The notes: generated by a model from the sequence alone, not told the origin. Shown: positions 1-8,270, counted from the stretch's first letter. The stretch is DNA of 21,985 nucleotides from CAYTLQ01 sp964438715 (GCA_964438715.1 CAYTLQ010000079.1:1-21985); one strand, 5' to 3'. A program made the numbers and translations.

Positions 1-431
1 ATCCTGTAATACTTGAGCATGCTTTCCAGACAGCCGAGTTGGTAAAGGGCCATGATGTTATGATTGCGAATCTGGTATCTGCGGGAAATCTGGAACTGCA
101 ACAATATATGCCGATGATTGCTCATCTGTTCCTGAAGACTGCAGTAATGCTTCGAAATATGGTAAATAATTTGTCTAAAAATTGTATAAGGGGAATTCAG
201 GCCAATGAACAACGATGCCTGATGAACTTATTAAATTCTACTGCTATTGCCACCGCATTTATTCCGGAATTTGGATATGACAGGATATCGGCAATTGTAA
301 AGAATTACTCTCATTCAAAAGGTAATTTCAGTAAGCATCTTCAAAAAGAGCTTAATATTCCGGAGAAGAAGGTGTTAGAAACCATTGCCCGTGAAACAGG
401 AGTTGATATTGAGCGGTACACCACAAGCTGA
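1..431 (+). CDS. Aspartate ammonia-lyase-like protein, C-terminal part (5' end outside window)
   Basis: This is the C-terminal part of an aspartase/fumarase superfamily lyase, the enzymes that eliminate ammonia from aspartate to give fumarate, or the analogous reaction. The reading frame is open from base 3, so the gene begins upstream of the window; an internal TTG at 39 is not the start. Visible features are the helical-bundle segment after the catalytic loop (GNLELQQYMPMIAHLF, cf. the MEPVIGQAMF stretch of E. coli AspA) and the small C-terminal domain with NCIRGIQANEQRC, corresponding to the C-x-x-G-I-x-A-N pattern of AspA. The catalytic SS loop lies outside the window. The stop at 429-431 lies inside the start of hydF. 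In several anaerobes an aspA-like gene sits among the hydE/hydG/hydF maturation genes, which favours aspartase over fumarase. The substrate cannot be fixed from this fragment. Confidence 0.8.
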   Translation, partial: PVILEHAFQTAELVKGHDVMIANLVSAGNLELQQYMPMIAHLFLKTAVMLRNMVNNLSKNCIRGIQANEQRCLMNLLNSTAIATAFIPEFGYDRISAIVKNYSHSKGNFSKHLQKELNIPEKKVLETIARETGVDIERYTTS

Positions 432-1635
432 GCGGCCCCATATCGTATTCATCGGAAAACGAAATAGCGGTAAATCATCCCTCATCAATGCAGTTGCAGG
501 TCAGCAATTAAGCATTGTAAGTGAAATACCCGGCACTACGACAGATCCGGTAAAAAAAGCAATGGAATTACAGCCGGCGGGACCGGTGATAATTGTTGAT
601 ACAGCCGGCTATGATGATGACAGTGTGTTAGGCAGTAAAAGAATAGATAAAACAAAAAAAGCAATTTCCGGTGCCGATTTTTGTGTAATTATTGTTGATA
701 GTTCTGAAGGAATCCATGCAATTGATAACGAGTATATCGGGCTTCTTCAGGAGTTACATATACCTTTCCTTGTGGTATTCAATAAAAGTGATCTCGTTCA
801 AAATTTACCTCCTGAATTTAATAATGCTCAGTTTCACACAATAGCTACGAGCATTTATTCAAATGATTCTATCGTAAACCTGAAAAATACTATAGCTTCA
901 CTTCTTCCAACAGAGGCTCCTGCACCATTAGTCAGCGATTTAGTGAGACAGGGTGATATTATTATTCTTGTGGTGCCAATAGATCTCGGTGCTCCGAAAG
1001 GAAGACTTATCATGCCGCAGGTTCAGACGATACGGGAATCATTGGATAGTGATTGTATTGTTATGGTAGTGAAGGATAAAGAACTGAGAAATGCTCTGGC
1101 AAGTCTTAGCAGACCACCGGCGTTGGTCGTTACCGATAGCCAGGCAGTAATGCGTGTCACGGCGGATGTTCCTCCGGAGATACCAATTACCACTTTTTCC
1201 ATACTGATGGCTCGCTATAAAGGAGATTTAAGGATTTTTCTCAATGCTGTAAATGTAATTAATAAACTTGAAAACGGGGATAAAGTACTTATAGCAGAAG
1301 CATGCACACATCATGCAAAAGAAGATGATATTGGCAGTATTAAAATTCCAAGGTGGCTGAGGCTCTACACGAAAAAAAATCTTGAGTTTGGGTTTTGCAG
1401 GGGCGCAGATTTTCCCGATGATGTGAGCGCATATAAGCTAATTGTACATTGTGGCGGATGCACACTAACCCGTAAGGCATTATTATCCCGACTGAAATTA
1501 GCGGGCAGTGTTGGAGTACCAATAATCAATTATGGTGTATTAATTAGTTTAATGCATGGCAGTCTGCCACGGGCAATCGAACCATTTCCTGAAGCAGTAA
1601 AAGCATGGCAGGAAATGGTTGATGGGGTATTGTAA
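409..1635 (+). CDS. hydF: [FeFe]-hydrogenase H-cluster maturation GTPase HydF
   Basis: HydF is the cytoplasmic scaffold that carries the H-cluster precursor made with HydE and HydG and delivers it to apo-HydA. From the TTG at 409 the protein is 408 residues, the usual HydF length. The N-terminal GTPase domain has the P-loop GKRNSGKSS (16-24), PGTTTDP, the G3 motif DTAG and the G4 motif NKSD. The C-terminal domain has the [4Fe-4S]-binding signature C299-T-H301 followed about 45 residues later by H347-C348-G-G-C351, matching CxH(x44-53)HCxxC. The start is chosen because ACAGGAG (396-402) lies six bases before TTG 409 and because HydF proteins begin only 10-15 residues before the P-loop. The same frame is open to a TTG at 385, with a GTG at 391. 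The gene overlaps the aspartase-like gene by 23 bases, so the two are probably translationally coupled. No hydE, hydG or hydA is in the window. Confidence 0.95.
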   Translation: MSGTPQAERPHIVFIGKRNSGKSSLINAVAGQQLSIVSEIPGTTTDPVKKAMELQPAGPVIIVDTAGYDDDSVLGSKRIDKTKKAISGADFCVIIVDSSEGIHAIDNEYIGLLQELHIPFLVVFNKSDLVQNLPPEFNNAQFHTIATSIYSNDSIVNLKNTIASLLPTEAPAPLVSDLVRQGDIIILVVPIDLGAPKGRLIMPQVQTIRESLDSDCIVMVVKDKELRNALASLSRPPALVVTDSQAVMRVTADVPPEIPITTFSILMARYKGDLRIFLNAVNVINKLENGDKVLIAEACTHHAKEDDIGSIKIPRWLRLYTKKNLEFGFCRGADFPDDVSAYKLIVHCGGCTLTRKALLSRLKLAGSVGVPIINYGVLISLMHGSLPRAIEPFPEAVKAWQEMVDGVL

Positions 1636-1678
1636 AAAAAAACTGTATTTACTATATTTCTAAACTATTTTTTGTTTT

Positions 1679-1751
1679 GCTGGGGTAGCTCAGTTGGTAG
1701 AGCAATTGACTTGTAATCAATAGGTCGGGAGTTCAAATCTCCTCCCCAGCT
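1679..1751 (+). tRNA. tRNA-Thr (anticodon TGT)
   Basis: A 73-base cloverleaf can be folded by eye. The acceptor stem GCTGGGG (1679-1685) pairs with CCCCAGC (1744-1750). The D stem is GCTC/GAGC, the anticodon stem ATTGA/TCAAT encloses loop CTTGTAA with TGT at 1712-1714, and the T arm has GTTCAAATC with one G-T closing pair. The discriminator base is T1751 and CCA is not encoded. UGU reads threonine ACA codons. The gene starts 43 bases after hydF and is followed at once by a strong terminator. Confidence 0.96.
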
Positions 1752-1758
1752 CTTTCAA

Positions 1759-1791
1759 ACCCTCAGAAAGTCAGTATTCTGAGGGTTTTTT
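1759..1791 (+). terminator. Rho-independent terminator after tRNA-Thr
   Basis: A perfect 10-bp stem ACCCTCAGAA (1759-1768) / TTCTGAGGGT (1777-1786) with an 8-base loop is followed by a run of T. It begins eight bases after the tRNA and would end the tRNA transcript, possibly also read-through from hydF. Confidence 0.9.
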
Positions 1792-1877
1792 CTTTCCTAT
1801 TTACTTCTTTAATGAATTTATCACAATCAAATATCAAGATTTCTAATTAATTTCATTGTTAATGCGGTCCAATACAT

Positions 1878-1889
1878 ATTGTTAACAAT
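1878..1889. promoter_or_regulatory. Perfect 12-bp palindrome upstream of the lipoprotein gene
   Basis: ATTGTTAACAAT is a perfect inverted repeat about 50 bases before the lipoprotein start, in an AT-rich leader (1792-1938) that must contain that gene's promoter. It is a possible operator. A 12-bp AT-rich palindrome can arise by chance, and no clear -10/-35 or Bacteroidota -7/-33 pair was recognised around it. Confidence 0.25.
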
Positions 1890-1938
1890 TTAATCGATAT
1901 ATTAAAAAGCATTTTTCTTAACTTAAAACAGGATGCGC

Positions 1939-2631
1939 ATGAACAAACATCTTTTGCGTTTGTTGCTCCTTTCCCTGTTCATTATTGGTTGTGAAGAAGA
2001 AACTACAACCACCGGAACAGGCGACCAGAATCCCCCGCCAACTTTTAGCACACTTTCAGGCAAACTTGAAAATTGGACTTTGGGAACAGGCAAGACAATA
2101 AAATTTGTCCGTTTCAGAGGACCTAATTATCAGGAATTTGCATCCTCTGCCATCGCAAGTGATGGAAGCTTTTCCTTAACTTTTTCTACCCCTTCTGCAG
2201 ATCAGCTCGACAGTATAGGTTCGACCGGAGAAGGATGTACAGGAGTAATAACTGCAAATGTACCCGGTGTAAAAGTAGTTGGCGATGCTAATTTTTATAT
2301 ATTTGAAGGTACGAACATGGTAGGCTATGTAGCTCTTATGAGTCGTAATATGATGGCTGATACCGTTCAAACCCCTCAATTAAATGATATATTTTTTTCA
2401 CCAATTTATTTTACAGCATCTGCTACAGTTAATGGTAGTATGACCTGCTTTGAAGATTGGGATGATGACGGCACCAGGGAGACTTATGTTACTCAGGTGG
2501 TTGAGAATAAAAAAATTGCCGCGGGCTGGAATGAAATCTTCATGAAAGTTACAGCAAGATCAGGAAATTCGATAACATTTACATTTATTTCAGGTCCACA
2601 AAGCGGACTGAAATGGTACTATCGTTATTAA
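1939..2631 (+). CDS. Exported lipoprotein of unknown function
   Basis: The product (230 residues from ATG 1939) has a classical lipoprotein signal: MNKHLLRLL, a leucine-rich core, and a lipobox ending at Cys18 (FIIGC). Glu residues follow the cysteine, then a flexible Thr/Gly/Pro linker (about 20-40). The mature part is rich in Gly, Ser, Thr and aromatic residues and looks like an all-beta domain, with alternating strand-like segments such as SFSLTFS and SITFTFI. An Asp-rich stretch (FEDWDDDG) resembles a calcium-binding loop. I recognise no family. An in-frame ATG at 1933 would add two residues; ATG 1939 is preferred because CAGG (1929-1932) then sits six bases upstream. The gene has its own leader and a strong terminator, so it is probably monocistronic. 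It is probably anchored in the inner or outer membrane facing the periplasm or exterior. Confidence 0.8.
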   Translation: MNKHLLRLLLLSLFIIGCEEETTTTGTGDQNPPPTFSTLSGKLENWTLGTGKTIKFVRFRGPNYQEFASSAIASDGSFSLTFSTPSADQLDSIGSTGEGCTGVITANVPGVKVVGDANFYIFEGTNMVGYVALMSRNMMADTVQTPQLNDIFFSPIYFTASATVNGSMTCFEDWDDDGTRETYVTQVVENKKIAAGWNEIFMKVTARSGNSITFTFISGPQSGLKWYYRY

Positions 2632-2645
2632 GATATTCTCTTCAT

Positions 2646-2678
2646 AAATAAAGCCCTGCAGTGCAGGGCTTTATTTTT
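2646..2678. terminator. Long palindromic, probably bidirectional terminator
   Basis: AAATAAAGCCCTGCA (2646-2660) is the exact reverse complement of TGCAGGGCTTTATTT (2662-2676), with a GC-rich core and A/T tracts on both sides. It lies 15 bases after the lipoprotein stop and between convergent genes (lipoprotein + and histidine kinase -), so it can serve both strands. Confidence 0.85.
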
Positions 2679-2816
2679 ATGTGGGATATCTAATAAAACT
2701 TTACTTTGATTTTTTCCCGAATAATAAAGTCTGATGTGAACTTATTTGTTGAAAATCTCCCGAACTAAGCTTTATTAAGAATTCCCGAATAAACGGAGTA
2801 ATAAAACGGTAAAATC

Positions 2817-4787
2817 TTATTTAGCAGAAGGAAGTGTGAAATAAAAAGTACTACCGTTTCCGGGTGTGCTCTCGGCCCAGATTTTACCGTTATGTTTCTT
2901 AACAAATTCATAGCAGAGAATAAGGCCTACTCCGGTGCCTTTTTCATTATTTGTACCATAGGAAGTATGATGAAATTCAATCTTAAATAATTTTCCCATT
3001 ATTTCGTCAGACATACCCACACCACTGTCTTTTACAGAAAACTGTACTTCATTACCTTTTTTCTCAGAAGAGACCCAAATATGTCCTCCATTCGGAGTGA
3101 ACTTTATTGCGTTTGAGAGCAAGTTCCGGAAGATTGTCTTTACCATGTCAGAATCAGCATATATTTCAACATCATTTGGGACATCAACATTAAGGGTTAT
3201 CTCTTTGATGCTAAGGCTTTCCTTAACCAATCGTTGTGTTTCTGAAATTATCTCATTTGCATTACAGTTTTTCGGATTGAAAGGTATTCTCCCTGTTTGA
3301 CTTCTTGACCATTCCAGGAGACCATTAAGGAGTTCGAGTATATTTTGGGTTATCTGATGAAGCGCTGTTATCATTTCTTTGCGTTCTTCAACCGGCATTG
3401 TTTCGTGCTCTTCTTCGAGAATTTTTGTATAACCACTCAAAACAGTAAATGGACTTCTCAGGTCATGAGAGATAATTGAAAAAAACTTATCCTTTGAGGC
3501 ATTAAGCTGTTCCAGAAGTTCTGCCTGCTTTTTCTTTTGATTAAAACGAAAATAGAGTAAAACTCCGATGGCTAAAATAACCAACGATAAAATTATGAGA
3601 TAATTACGCCTTGTTTTTTCGATTTCGTTTTCTTTTTTCAGAAGTAAATTCTCGAATTCTTTTTTTGCTACTTTGTAGTCGGTATTAAGATCAGCAATTT
3701 TCGTCAGGCTTTCCTTACTAAAAATACTATCATGCAGACTGTAATATGATTCGAGATATTTGATTGATGTTTTATAATCACCAGATTGATAATGAAGTTT
3801 GTAAAGATTCCTGAAACTCTCCATTTCCTGATCGAGATGTCCGGTTTTCAGAGAAATTTCTCTTGCTTCTTCGAATTTTTCACGAGCTTCAGTTAATCTC
3901 CCTAATGTAAGAAAAATTAAACCTATCTTGTTGAGGTTAACTATGTAACCATAGGTGTTTTCAATTTTCTCATTTACCTGTTGCGATTGAAGAAGGTATT
4001 CCAAAGATTTACGGTAATCTCCCATTGCATAATATACATCACCGATTCCGGTAAGAACAGTTGCAGTACCTTTAATATATTTTATTTTTTCATTAAGGAC
4101 CAGCATCGAATCATAATAATACAGGGCTTTTTTATAGTCACCCAATAAGCCATGCACAAGAGCAATGTTCGAAAATGATTTACTAAACCCGCGGTCGTCC
4201 TTAAGCCTCTTTCTGATAGCGGCAGATAATTGCAAATTCTGTAACGCCTCAGAGTAATTCCCCTCCTTGATATTAATTTCGCCAATGTTATTATAACAGT
4301 AAGCAAGTCCGCTGGAGTCGTTGAGAGCGCGAAAAATCTTTAAACTTTTATATATATTCTCAAGAGCAAGGGAGTAAGAAGCGCGTTTAAAGTAATAGTC
4401 CCCCAAATTATTATAAGAATACCCGAGCTGAACAGAATCATTTATAAGCTTTGATACTTCAAGAGTCTGGTAATAAAAATTGAGCGCCTTGTCAAGGTTA
4501 CCGATGTTTCGATAAATTACACCAAGATAACTAAGAATTTCAGGTTTGAACCTGATATAGTCGCCGGTTTCAATAACACGGAGGGCTTCTTCGCCATAGG
4601 TTAAAGCACGCATTGGGTCGGAACTGCGAAACTGCCAGCAGAGTTTTGCTAATGTTTTTATTTTTACGGTATCGGGTAAGGCATTGATTCTCGCCCACGA
4701 TGTATCTAAGGTAATATCATTTACCTTAGTTTGGGGGTCAGCAAATGCTGTTAATCCAATAAACATAAGGAGCAAATATGCCTTCAC
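2817..4787 (-). CDS. TPR-domain sensor histidine kinase
   Basis: A 656-residue membrane histidine kinase of the periplasmic-TPR type common in Bacteroidota and relatives. Residues 1-16 are an uncleaved or cleaved signal (MKAYLLLMFIGLTAFA). About 45-350 are tandem TPR-like repeats with recurring Y-NN-G and GDY-KAL patterns. About 360-393 are a charged coiled-coil linker, and about 395-414 form one transmembrane helix. The HisKA domain follows with phospho-acceptor His441 (SIISHDLRSPF), then HATPase_c with the N box NLLSNA (555-560), the G1 motif DSGVGM (587-592) and the G2 motif GTGVGL (617-622). There is no receiver or output domain, and no response regulator gene is in the window, so the partner is encoded elsewhere. 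The start is GTG at 4787, without a clear Shine-Dalgarno. The gene is divergent from the symporter pair and may share the regulatory region 4840-4911. Confidence 0.93.
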   Translation of the reverse strand: MKAYLLLMFIGLTAFADPQTKVNDITLDTSWARINALPDTVKIKTLAKLCWQFRSSDPMRALTYGEEALRVIETGDYIRFKPEILSYLGVIYRNIGNLDKALNFYYQTLEVSKLINDSVQLGYSYNNLGDYYFKRASYSLALENIYKSLKIFRALNDSSGLAYCYNNIGEINIKEGNYSEALQNLQLSAAIRKRLKDDRGFSKSFSNIALVHGLLGDYKKALYYYDSMLVLNEKIKYIKGTATVLTGIGDVYYAMGDYRKSLEYLLQSQQVNEKIENTYGYIVNLNKIGLIFLTLGRLTEAREKFEEAREISLKTGHLDQEMESFRNLYKLHYQSGDYKTSIKYLESYYSLHDSIFSKESLTKIADLNTDYKVAKKEFENLLLKKENEIEKTRRNYLIILSLVILAIGVLLYFRFNQKKKQAELLEQLNASKDKFFSIISHDLRSPFTVLSGYTKILEEEHETMPVEERKEMITALHQITQNILELLNGLLEWSRSQTGRIPFNPKNCNANEIISETQRLVKESLSIKEITLNVDVPNDVEIYADSDMVKTIFRNLLSNAIKFTPNGGHIWVSSEKKGNEVQFSVKDSGVGMSDEIMGKLFKIEFHHTSYGTNNEKGTGVGLILCYEFVKKHNGKIWAESTPGNGSTFYFTLPSAK

Positions 4788-4840
4788 GGAACTACAAACA
4801 GTTTATTTGATAAAATAATAGTTAAGTGAAAAATACAATA

Positions 4841-4911
4841 TTTACAAGTAAAGTTCATGATTTTTACAAAAAATTGTAAATTTTTTACAAAAAATGACCC
4901 AAATGGGTCAT
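4841..4911. promoter_or_regulatory. Phased TTTACAA repeats and perfect palindrome in divergent promoter region
   Basis: TTTACAA occurs three times at 4841, 4863 and 4884, spaced 22 and 21 bases, about two helical turns. The 14-mer TTTTTACAAAAAAT is exactly duplicated at 4861-4874 and 4882-4895. The middle copy is also one arm of TTTACAA-N4-TTGTAAA (4863-4880). Directly adjacent is the 18-bp palindrome ATGACCCA-AA-TGGGTCAT (4894-4911). The block lies between the divergent kinase (GTG 4787) and symporter (TTG 5023), where shared regulation is expected. TACTTTTG (4941-4948) fits the Bacteroidota -7 form TAnnTTTG, but no matching -33 TTTG was found. Confidence 0.5.
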
Positions 4912-5022
4912 AGAATTATCCCTGATGAAAATACTTTGCTTACTTTTGTAATACTAAAACTTTGTTGAGTTTTTTTGCCAAAACAACAACGATTACTGTA
5001 ATTTTCTAGAGGAGTAAATAAA

Positions 5023-6495
5023 TTGGGCAGTATTCTGGATTATTCAATTATTGGACTGTATCTGATAACAGTTACAATTGCAGGAATTTATATCGGCCGG
5101 CGTCAAAAGAATGCAAAAGATTATTTTCTCGGAGGAAAGGAAATGTCCTGGTGGTCGGTGGGGTTTTCTATTGTAGCCAGTGAGACAAGCACTCTTACAT
5201 TTATTAGTATTCCCGGGCTGGCATACACATCAAACATGCATTTCCTGCAACTTGCGATGGGGTATTTTATTGGCAGGTTTTTGGTAAGTGTTATTTTCAT
5301 TCCTGCATATTATAAAGGCGAACTTGAAACCGCCTATGATTTTCTTGGAAAAAGATTTGGCTCCTCTTTAAGGAAATTTACCTCTTCGGTTTTTATTATT
5401 ACCCGTGTTCTGGCATCGGGAGTGAGGTTGTTTGCAACTGCAATTCCGGTTCATATTATTACCGGATGGGATTATGCTCAGTGTATTCTTGTTATCGGCT
5501 CCTTTACCTTACTCTATACCTATGTGGGCGGTTTGAAGGCAGTTGTTGCAATGGATGTTGTTCAGTTGTTTATTTATCTTACCGGCGCTGCTGCCGCAGG
5601 ACTTATCATCATCAACGGGTTACCGGGTGGTTTATCGGATGTAATCAGAATAAGTACTGCAACAGTAAATAAATTTGAAATTTTTAATTTTAATTTTGGT
5701 GATGGGTTATATTCTTTTTTCTCTTCACCATATACTCTTCTTGGTGGTTTTTTAGGAGGCACTTTCCTTACTATGGCTTCTCATGGAACCGATCAGCTAC
5801 TGGTACAACGATTACTGGGATGTAAGACAAAACTGGAAAGTCAGAAGGCGCTAATGCTTGATGCCGCTTTTATTGTTTTACAATTTGCTTTTTTTCTGTT
5901 TATCGGACTTTGCTTATTTGCATTTTACGGCGGTAAGCCACTTCAGGAACTTGGATTTAATTCCTCCGATGAAATTTTCCCGAGATTTATTGTTGAACAT
6001 CTTCCTCACGGACTTTCGGGACTTGTAATTGCAGGAGTATTAGCCTCTGCGATGGGTACACTCTCATCTTCGATAAGTTCTCTTGCCTCTTCTTCGTATC
6101 TGGATTTGTTTAAGCCACTCTATAAAAAGCCGATTAATGAAAAAGGAGAGATTTATTGGTCGCGACTTTTCACTCTTATATGGGGTGTAGTTCTTATTGG
6201 AGGAGCAATGCTCTTTACCGATACAAAAAATCCCGTGGTGGAGCTTGGGCTTAAAATAGCATCTTTTACATCAGGCGCTTTGCTGGGTGTATTTTTTATG
6301 GGTTTGCTGATCAGGAAAAGTTCAGAGCGAGATGCTTTTATTGGCCTGATAACAGGGGTTATTGTTATGGTTTATATAATATTCTTTACAAAAATTAATT
6401 TTACATGGCATACCCTTTTCGGTTGTATTGCAACCGTTTTAGCGGGATATACAAGTACTATTTTATTTAGAAACTCAAATTCAGGAACAACTTAA
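5023..6495 (+). CDS. Sodium:solute symporter (SSS family), first of tandem pair
   Basis: A 490-residue polytopic inner-membrane protein of the SSS family (LeuT fold), which couples Na+ entry to uptake of a small solute such as a sugar, carboxylate or amino acid. Family features include YFLGGKEMSWW (34-44), the first-helix unwound region VASETSTLTFISIPG (51-65), the cytoplasmic ASHGTDQLLVQRLLG motif (252-266), and the helix with ASAMGTLSSSISSLASS (341-357), whose Ser/Ala residues form the Na2 site in characterised members. About 13 hydrophobic segments are visible, the usual number. The start is TTG at 5023, with AGAGGAG (5008-5014) eight bases upstream, one of the best ribosome-binding sites in the window. 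The stop overlaps the start of the second symporter (TAATG). The substrate cannot be told from sequence. Confidence 0.92.
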   Translation: MGSILDYSIIGLYLITVTIAGIYIGRRQKNAKDYFLGGKEMSWWSVGFSIVASETSTLTFISIPGLAYTSNMHFLQLAMGYFIGRFLVSVIFIPAYYKGELETAYDFLGKRFGSSLRKFTSSVFIITRVLASGVRLFATAIPVHIITGWDYAQCILVIGSFTLLYTYVGGLKAVVAMDVVQLFIYLTGAAAAGLIIINGLPGGLSDVIRISTATVNKFEIFNFNFGDGLYSFFSSPYTLLGGFLGGTFLTMASHGTDQLLVQRLLGCKTKLESQKALMLDAAFIVLQFAFFLFIGLCLFAFYGGKPLQELGFNSSDEIFPRFIVEHLPHGLSGLVIAGVLASAMGTLSSSISSLASSSYLDLFKPLYKKPINEKGEIYWSRLFTLIWGVVLIGGAMLFTDTKNPVVELGLKIASFTSGALLGVFFMGLLIRKSSERDAFIGLITGVIVMVYIIFFTKINFTWHTLFGCIATVLAGYTSTILFRNSNSGTT

Positions 6496-8270
6496 TGCAA
6501 CTCACACTTACTGACCTCATAGTAATTGCATCATACTTCGGTGTAAATTTACTTATAGCATTGTATCTGAGAAAAAAAGCCACAAAAAGTGTGGACGACT
6601 TTTTTATCTCCGGGCGAAATGTAACATGGTGGCTTGCAGGTACCTCGATGGTGGCAACTACATTTGCGGCTGATACACCGCTCGTTGTGACGGGTCTGGT
6701 AGCGAAAAATGGTATTGCCGGTAACTGGATATGGTGGAGCATGGTTTTCAGCGGAATGTTAACGGTATTCTTTTATGCAAAACTTTGGAGAAGAGCCGAA
6801 GTTCTTACGGATGTGGAATTCGCAGAGATTCGATACGCCGGAACACCCGCTGCATTTCTTCGGGTGTTCAGAGCATTATATCTGGGGCTTCCTATCAACC
6901 TTATTATTATGGGTTGGGTTAATCTTGCGATGGTAAAAATTATGCAATCAGTCCTTGGAGTTGATAAATTAGAAGCTCTTATCATTGCATTGGTAATAAT
7001 GTTTATAACCGCATCAATTTCTACACTTTCCGGGTTGTGGGGAGTATTATGGACGGACTTGTTTCAGTTTGTACTGAAGATGGGAATGGTAATTGTGTTA
7101 GCAGTATTTGCAGTACAAGCTGAAGGCGGGCTTAGTGAACTAACCAATAAACTTCAGCATATTCAGCCTTCAGGGGGTGGAGGAGGTTCTATTTTATCAT
7201 TTACTCCCGATCTTGATTCAGCCTGGATGCCCATGATTACATTTTTTGTTTTTATTGCAGTAAACTGGTGGGCAAGTTGGTACCCGGGTGCCGAACCCGG
7301 CGGCGGAGGGTATGTTGCGCAAAGAATATTTTCAGCGAAAGACGAAAAACACTCCTTATTAGCAACCTTGTGGTTTAATATTGCTCACTATGCAATCCGG
7401 CCCTGGCCCTGGATATTGGTAGCACTAGTGGCAGTTGTACGTTTTCAGGGTGATCCACAATTTAGCGAAGATCCTGAATCGGGCTATATCAGAATACTTA
7501 TGACTGATTTGCCTGTTTACCTCCGCGGTCTTATGCTTGCGGCTTTTGCGGCGGCTTATATGTCAACTATTGGAACTCAATTAAACTGGGGCGCAAGTTA
7601 TCTGATAAATGATGTTTATAAAAGATTCAGAAAAGATGCGGGAGAGAAGCATTATGTTATTGTTTCTCAGGGCGTCACAATGTTATTGATGATACTTTCT
7701 GCGGTTGTTACTTATTACATGGATTCTATTGCAGGAGCCTGGAAATTTCTCATGGCATTAGGCGCCGGTACCGGACTTGTTTATATTTTGCGATGGTTTT
7801 GGTGGAGGATTAATGCCTGGAGTGAAATTTCGGCAATGGCGTCGGCATTTATTACCTCGGTTATCTTGCAATACGGGTTCGGATATAAAGAAGATAACCC
7901 GGTGGATTTTGCTTATCTTTTGTTAATTACTGTCGGAATAACTACTGTGGTCTGGGTAGTGACAACATTTTTCACGCGACCTGAGCCAATGGAACATCTG
8001 ACAGCATTTTACCGAAAGGTACGACCAAATCCAAGATTCTGGGGACCGGTGGTCAGTAATGCCCCTGAGATAGAGAACACCAGTGATGGTATATTTGATT
8101 TTAAAAACTGGATTGCTGGTGTAATTCTTATCTATGCATTTCTTTTTGGTATTGGAAATCTACTGTTGGCTGATACTACTGTTGGACTTGGGTTAATTGC
8201 TGTGGGCATTTTGGCAGGAACATTTATTTATCAGGGACTTAACAAAAAGGGCTGGGAGAAATTAACCTGA
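6495..8270 (+). CDS. Sodium:solute symporter (SSS family), second of tandem pair
   Basis: A 591-residue SSS-family transporter about 100 residues longer than its neighbour and clearly diverged from it. The N-terminus has the family pattern DDFFISGRNVTWW (34-46) and ATTFAADTPLVVTGL (54-68). A Gly-rich loop lies near 226-231, a second Gly-rich motif WYPGAEPGGGGYVAQRIFS spans 262-280, and the Na2-site helix carries AAYMSTIGTQLNWGASYL (353-370). It is very rich in Trp, and the C-terminal end adds extra hydrophobic segments (about 515-580) beyond the core. ATG 6495 uses the last base of the upstream stop codon, with AGGA at 6483-6486, so the two transporters are translationally coupled. They may form a heteromeric pair or import related substrates. 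The gene ends 21 bases before the stop of the convergent metallophosphoesterase gene. Confidence 0.92.
   Translation: MQLTLTDLIVIASYFGVNLLIALYLRKKATKSVDDFFISGRNVTWWLAGTSMVATTFAADTPLVVTGLVAKNGIAGNWIWWSMVFSGMLTVFFYAKLWRRAEVLTDVEFAEIRYAGTPAAFLRVFRALYLGLPINLIIMGWVNLAMVKIMQSVLGVDKLEALIIALVIMFITASISTLSGLWGVLWTDLFQFVLKMGMVIVLAVFAVQAEGGLSELTNKLQHIQPSGGGGGSILSFTPDLDSAWMPMITFFVFIAVNWWASWYPGAEPGGGGYVAQRIFSAKDEKHSLLATLWFNIAHYAIRPWPWILVALVAVVRFQGDPQFSEDPESGYIRILMTDLPVYLRGLMLAAFAAAYMSTIGTQLNWGASYLINDVYKRFRKDAGEKHYVIVSQGVTMLLMILSAVVTYYMDSIAGAWKFLMALGAGTGLVYILRWFWWRINAWSEISAMASAFITSVILQYGFGYKEDNPVDFAYLLLITVGITTVVWVVTTFFTRPEPMEHLTAFYRKVRPNPRFWGPVVSNAPEIENTSDGIFDFKNWIAGVILIYAFLFGIGNLLLADTTVGLGLIAVGILAGTFIYQGLNKKGWEKLT

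Noticed and set aside
1..431. Fumarate hydratase class II
   Set aside because: The same superfamily fold is possible, but the C-terminal N-C-x-x-G-I-x-A-N pattern and linkage to hydF fit the aspartase-like group better; kept as aspartase-like with caution.
4941..4948. TACTTTTG as a Bacteroidota -7 promoter element
   Set aside because: Matches TAnnTTTG, but no -33 TTTG lies at the right distance, so no separate promoter feature is claimed.
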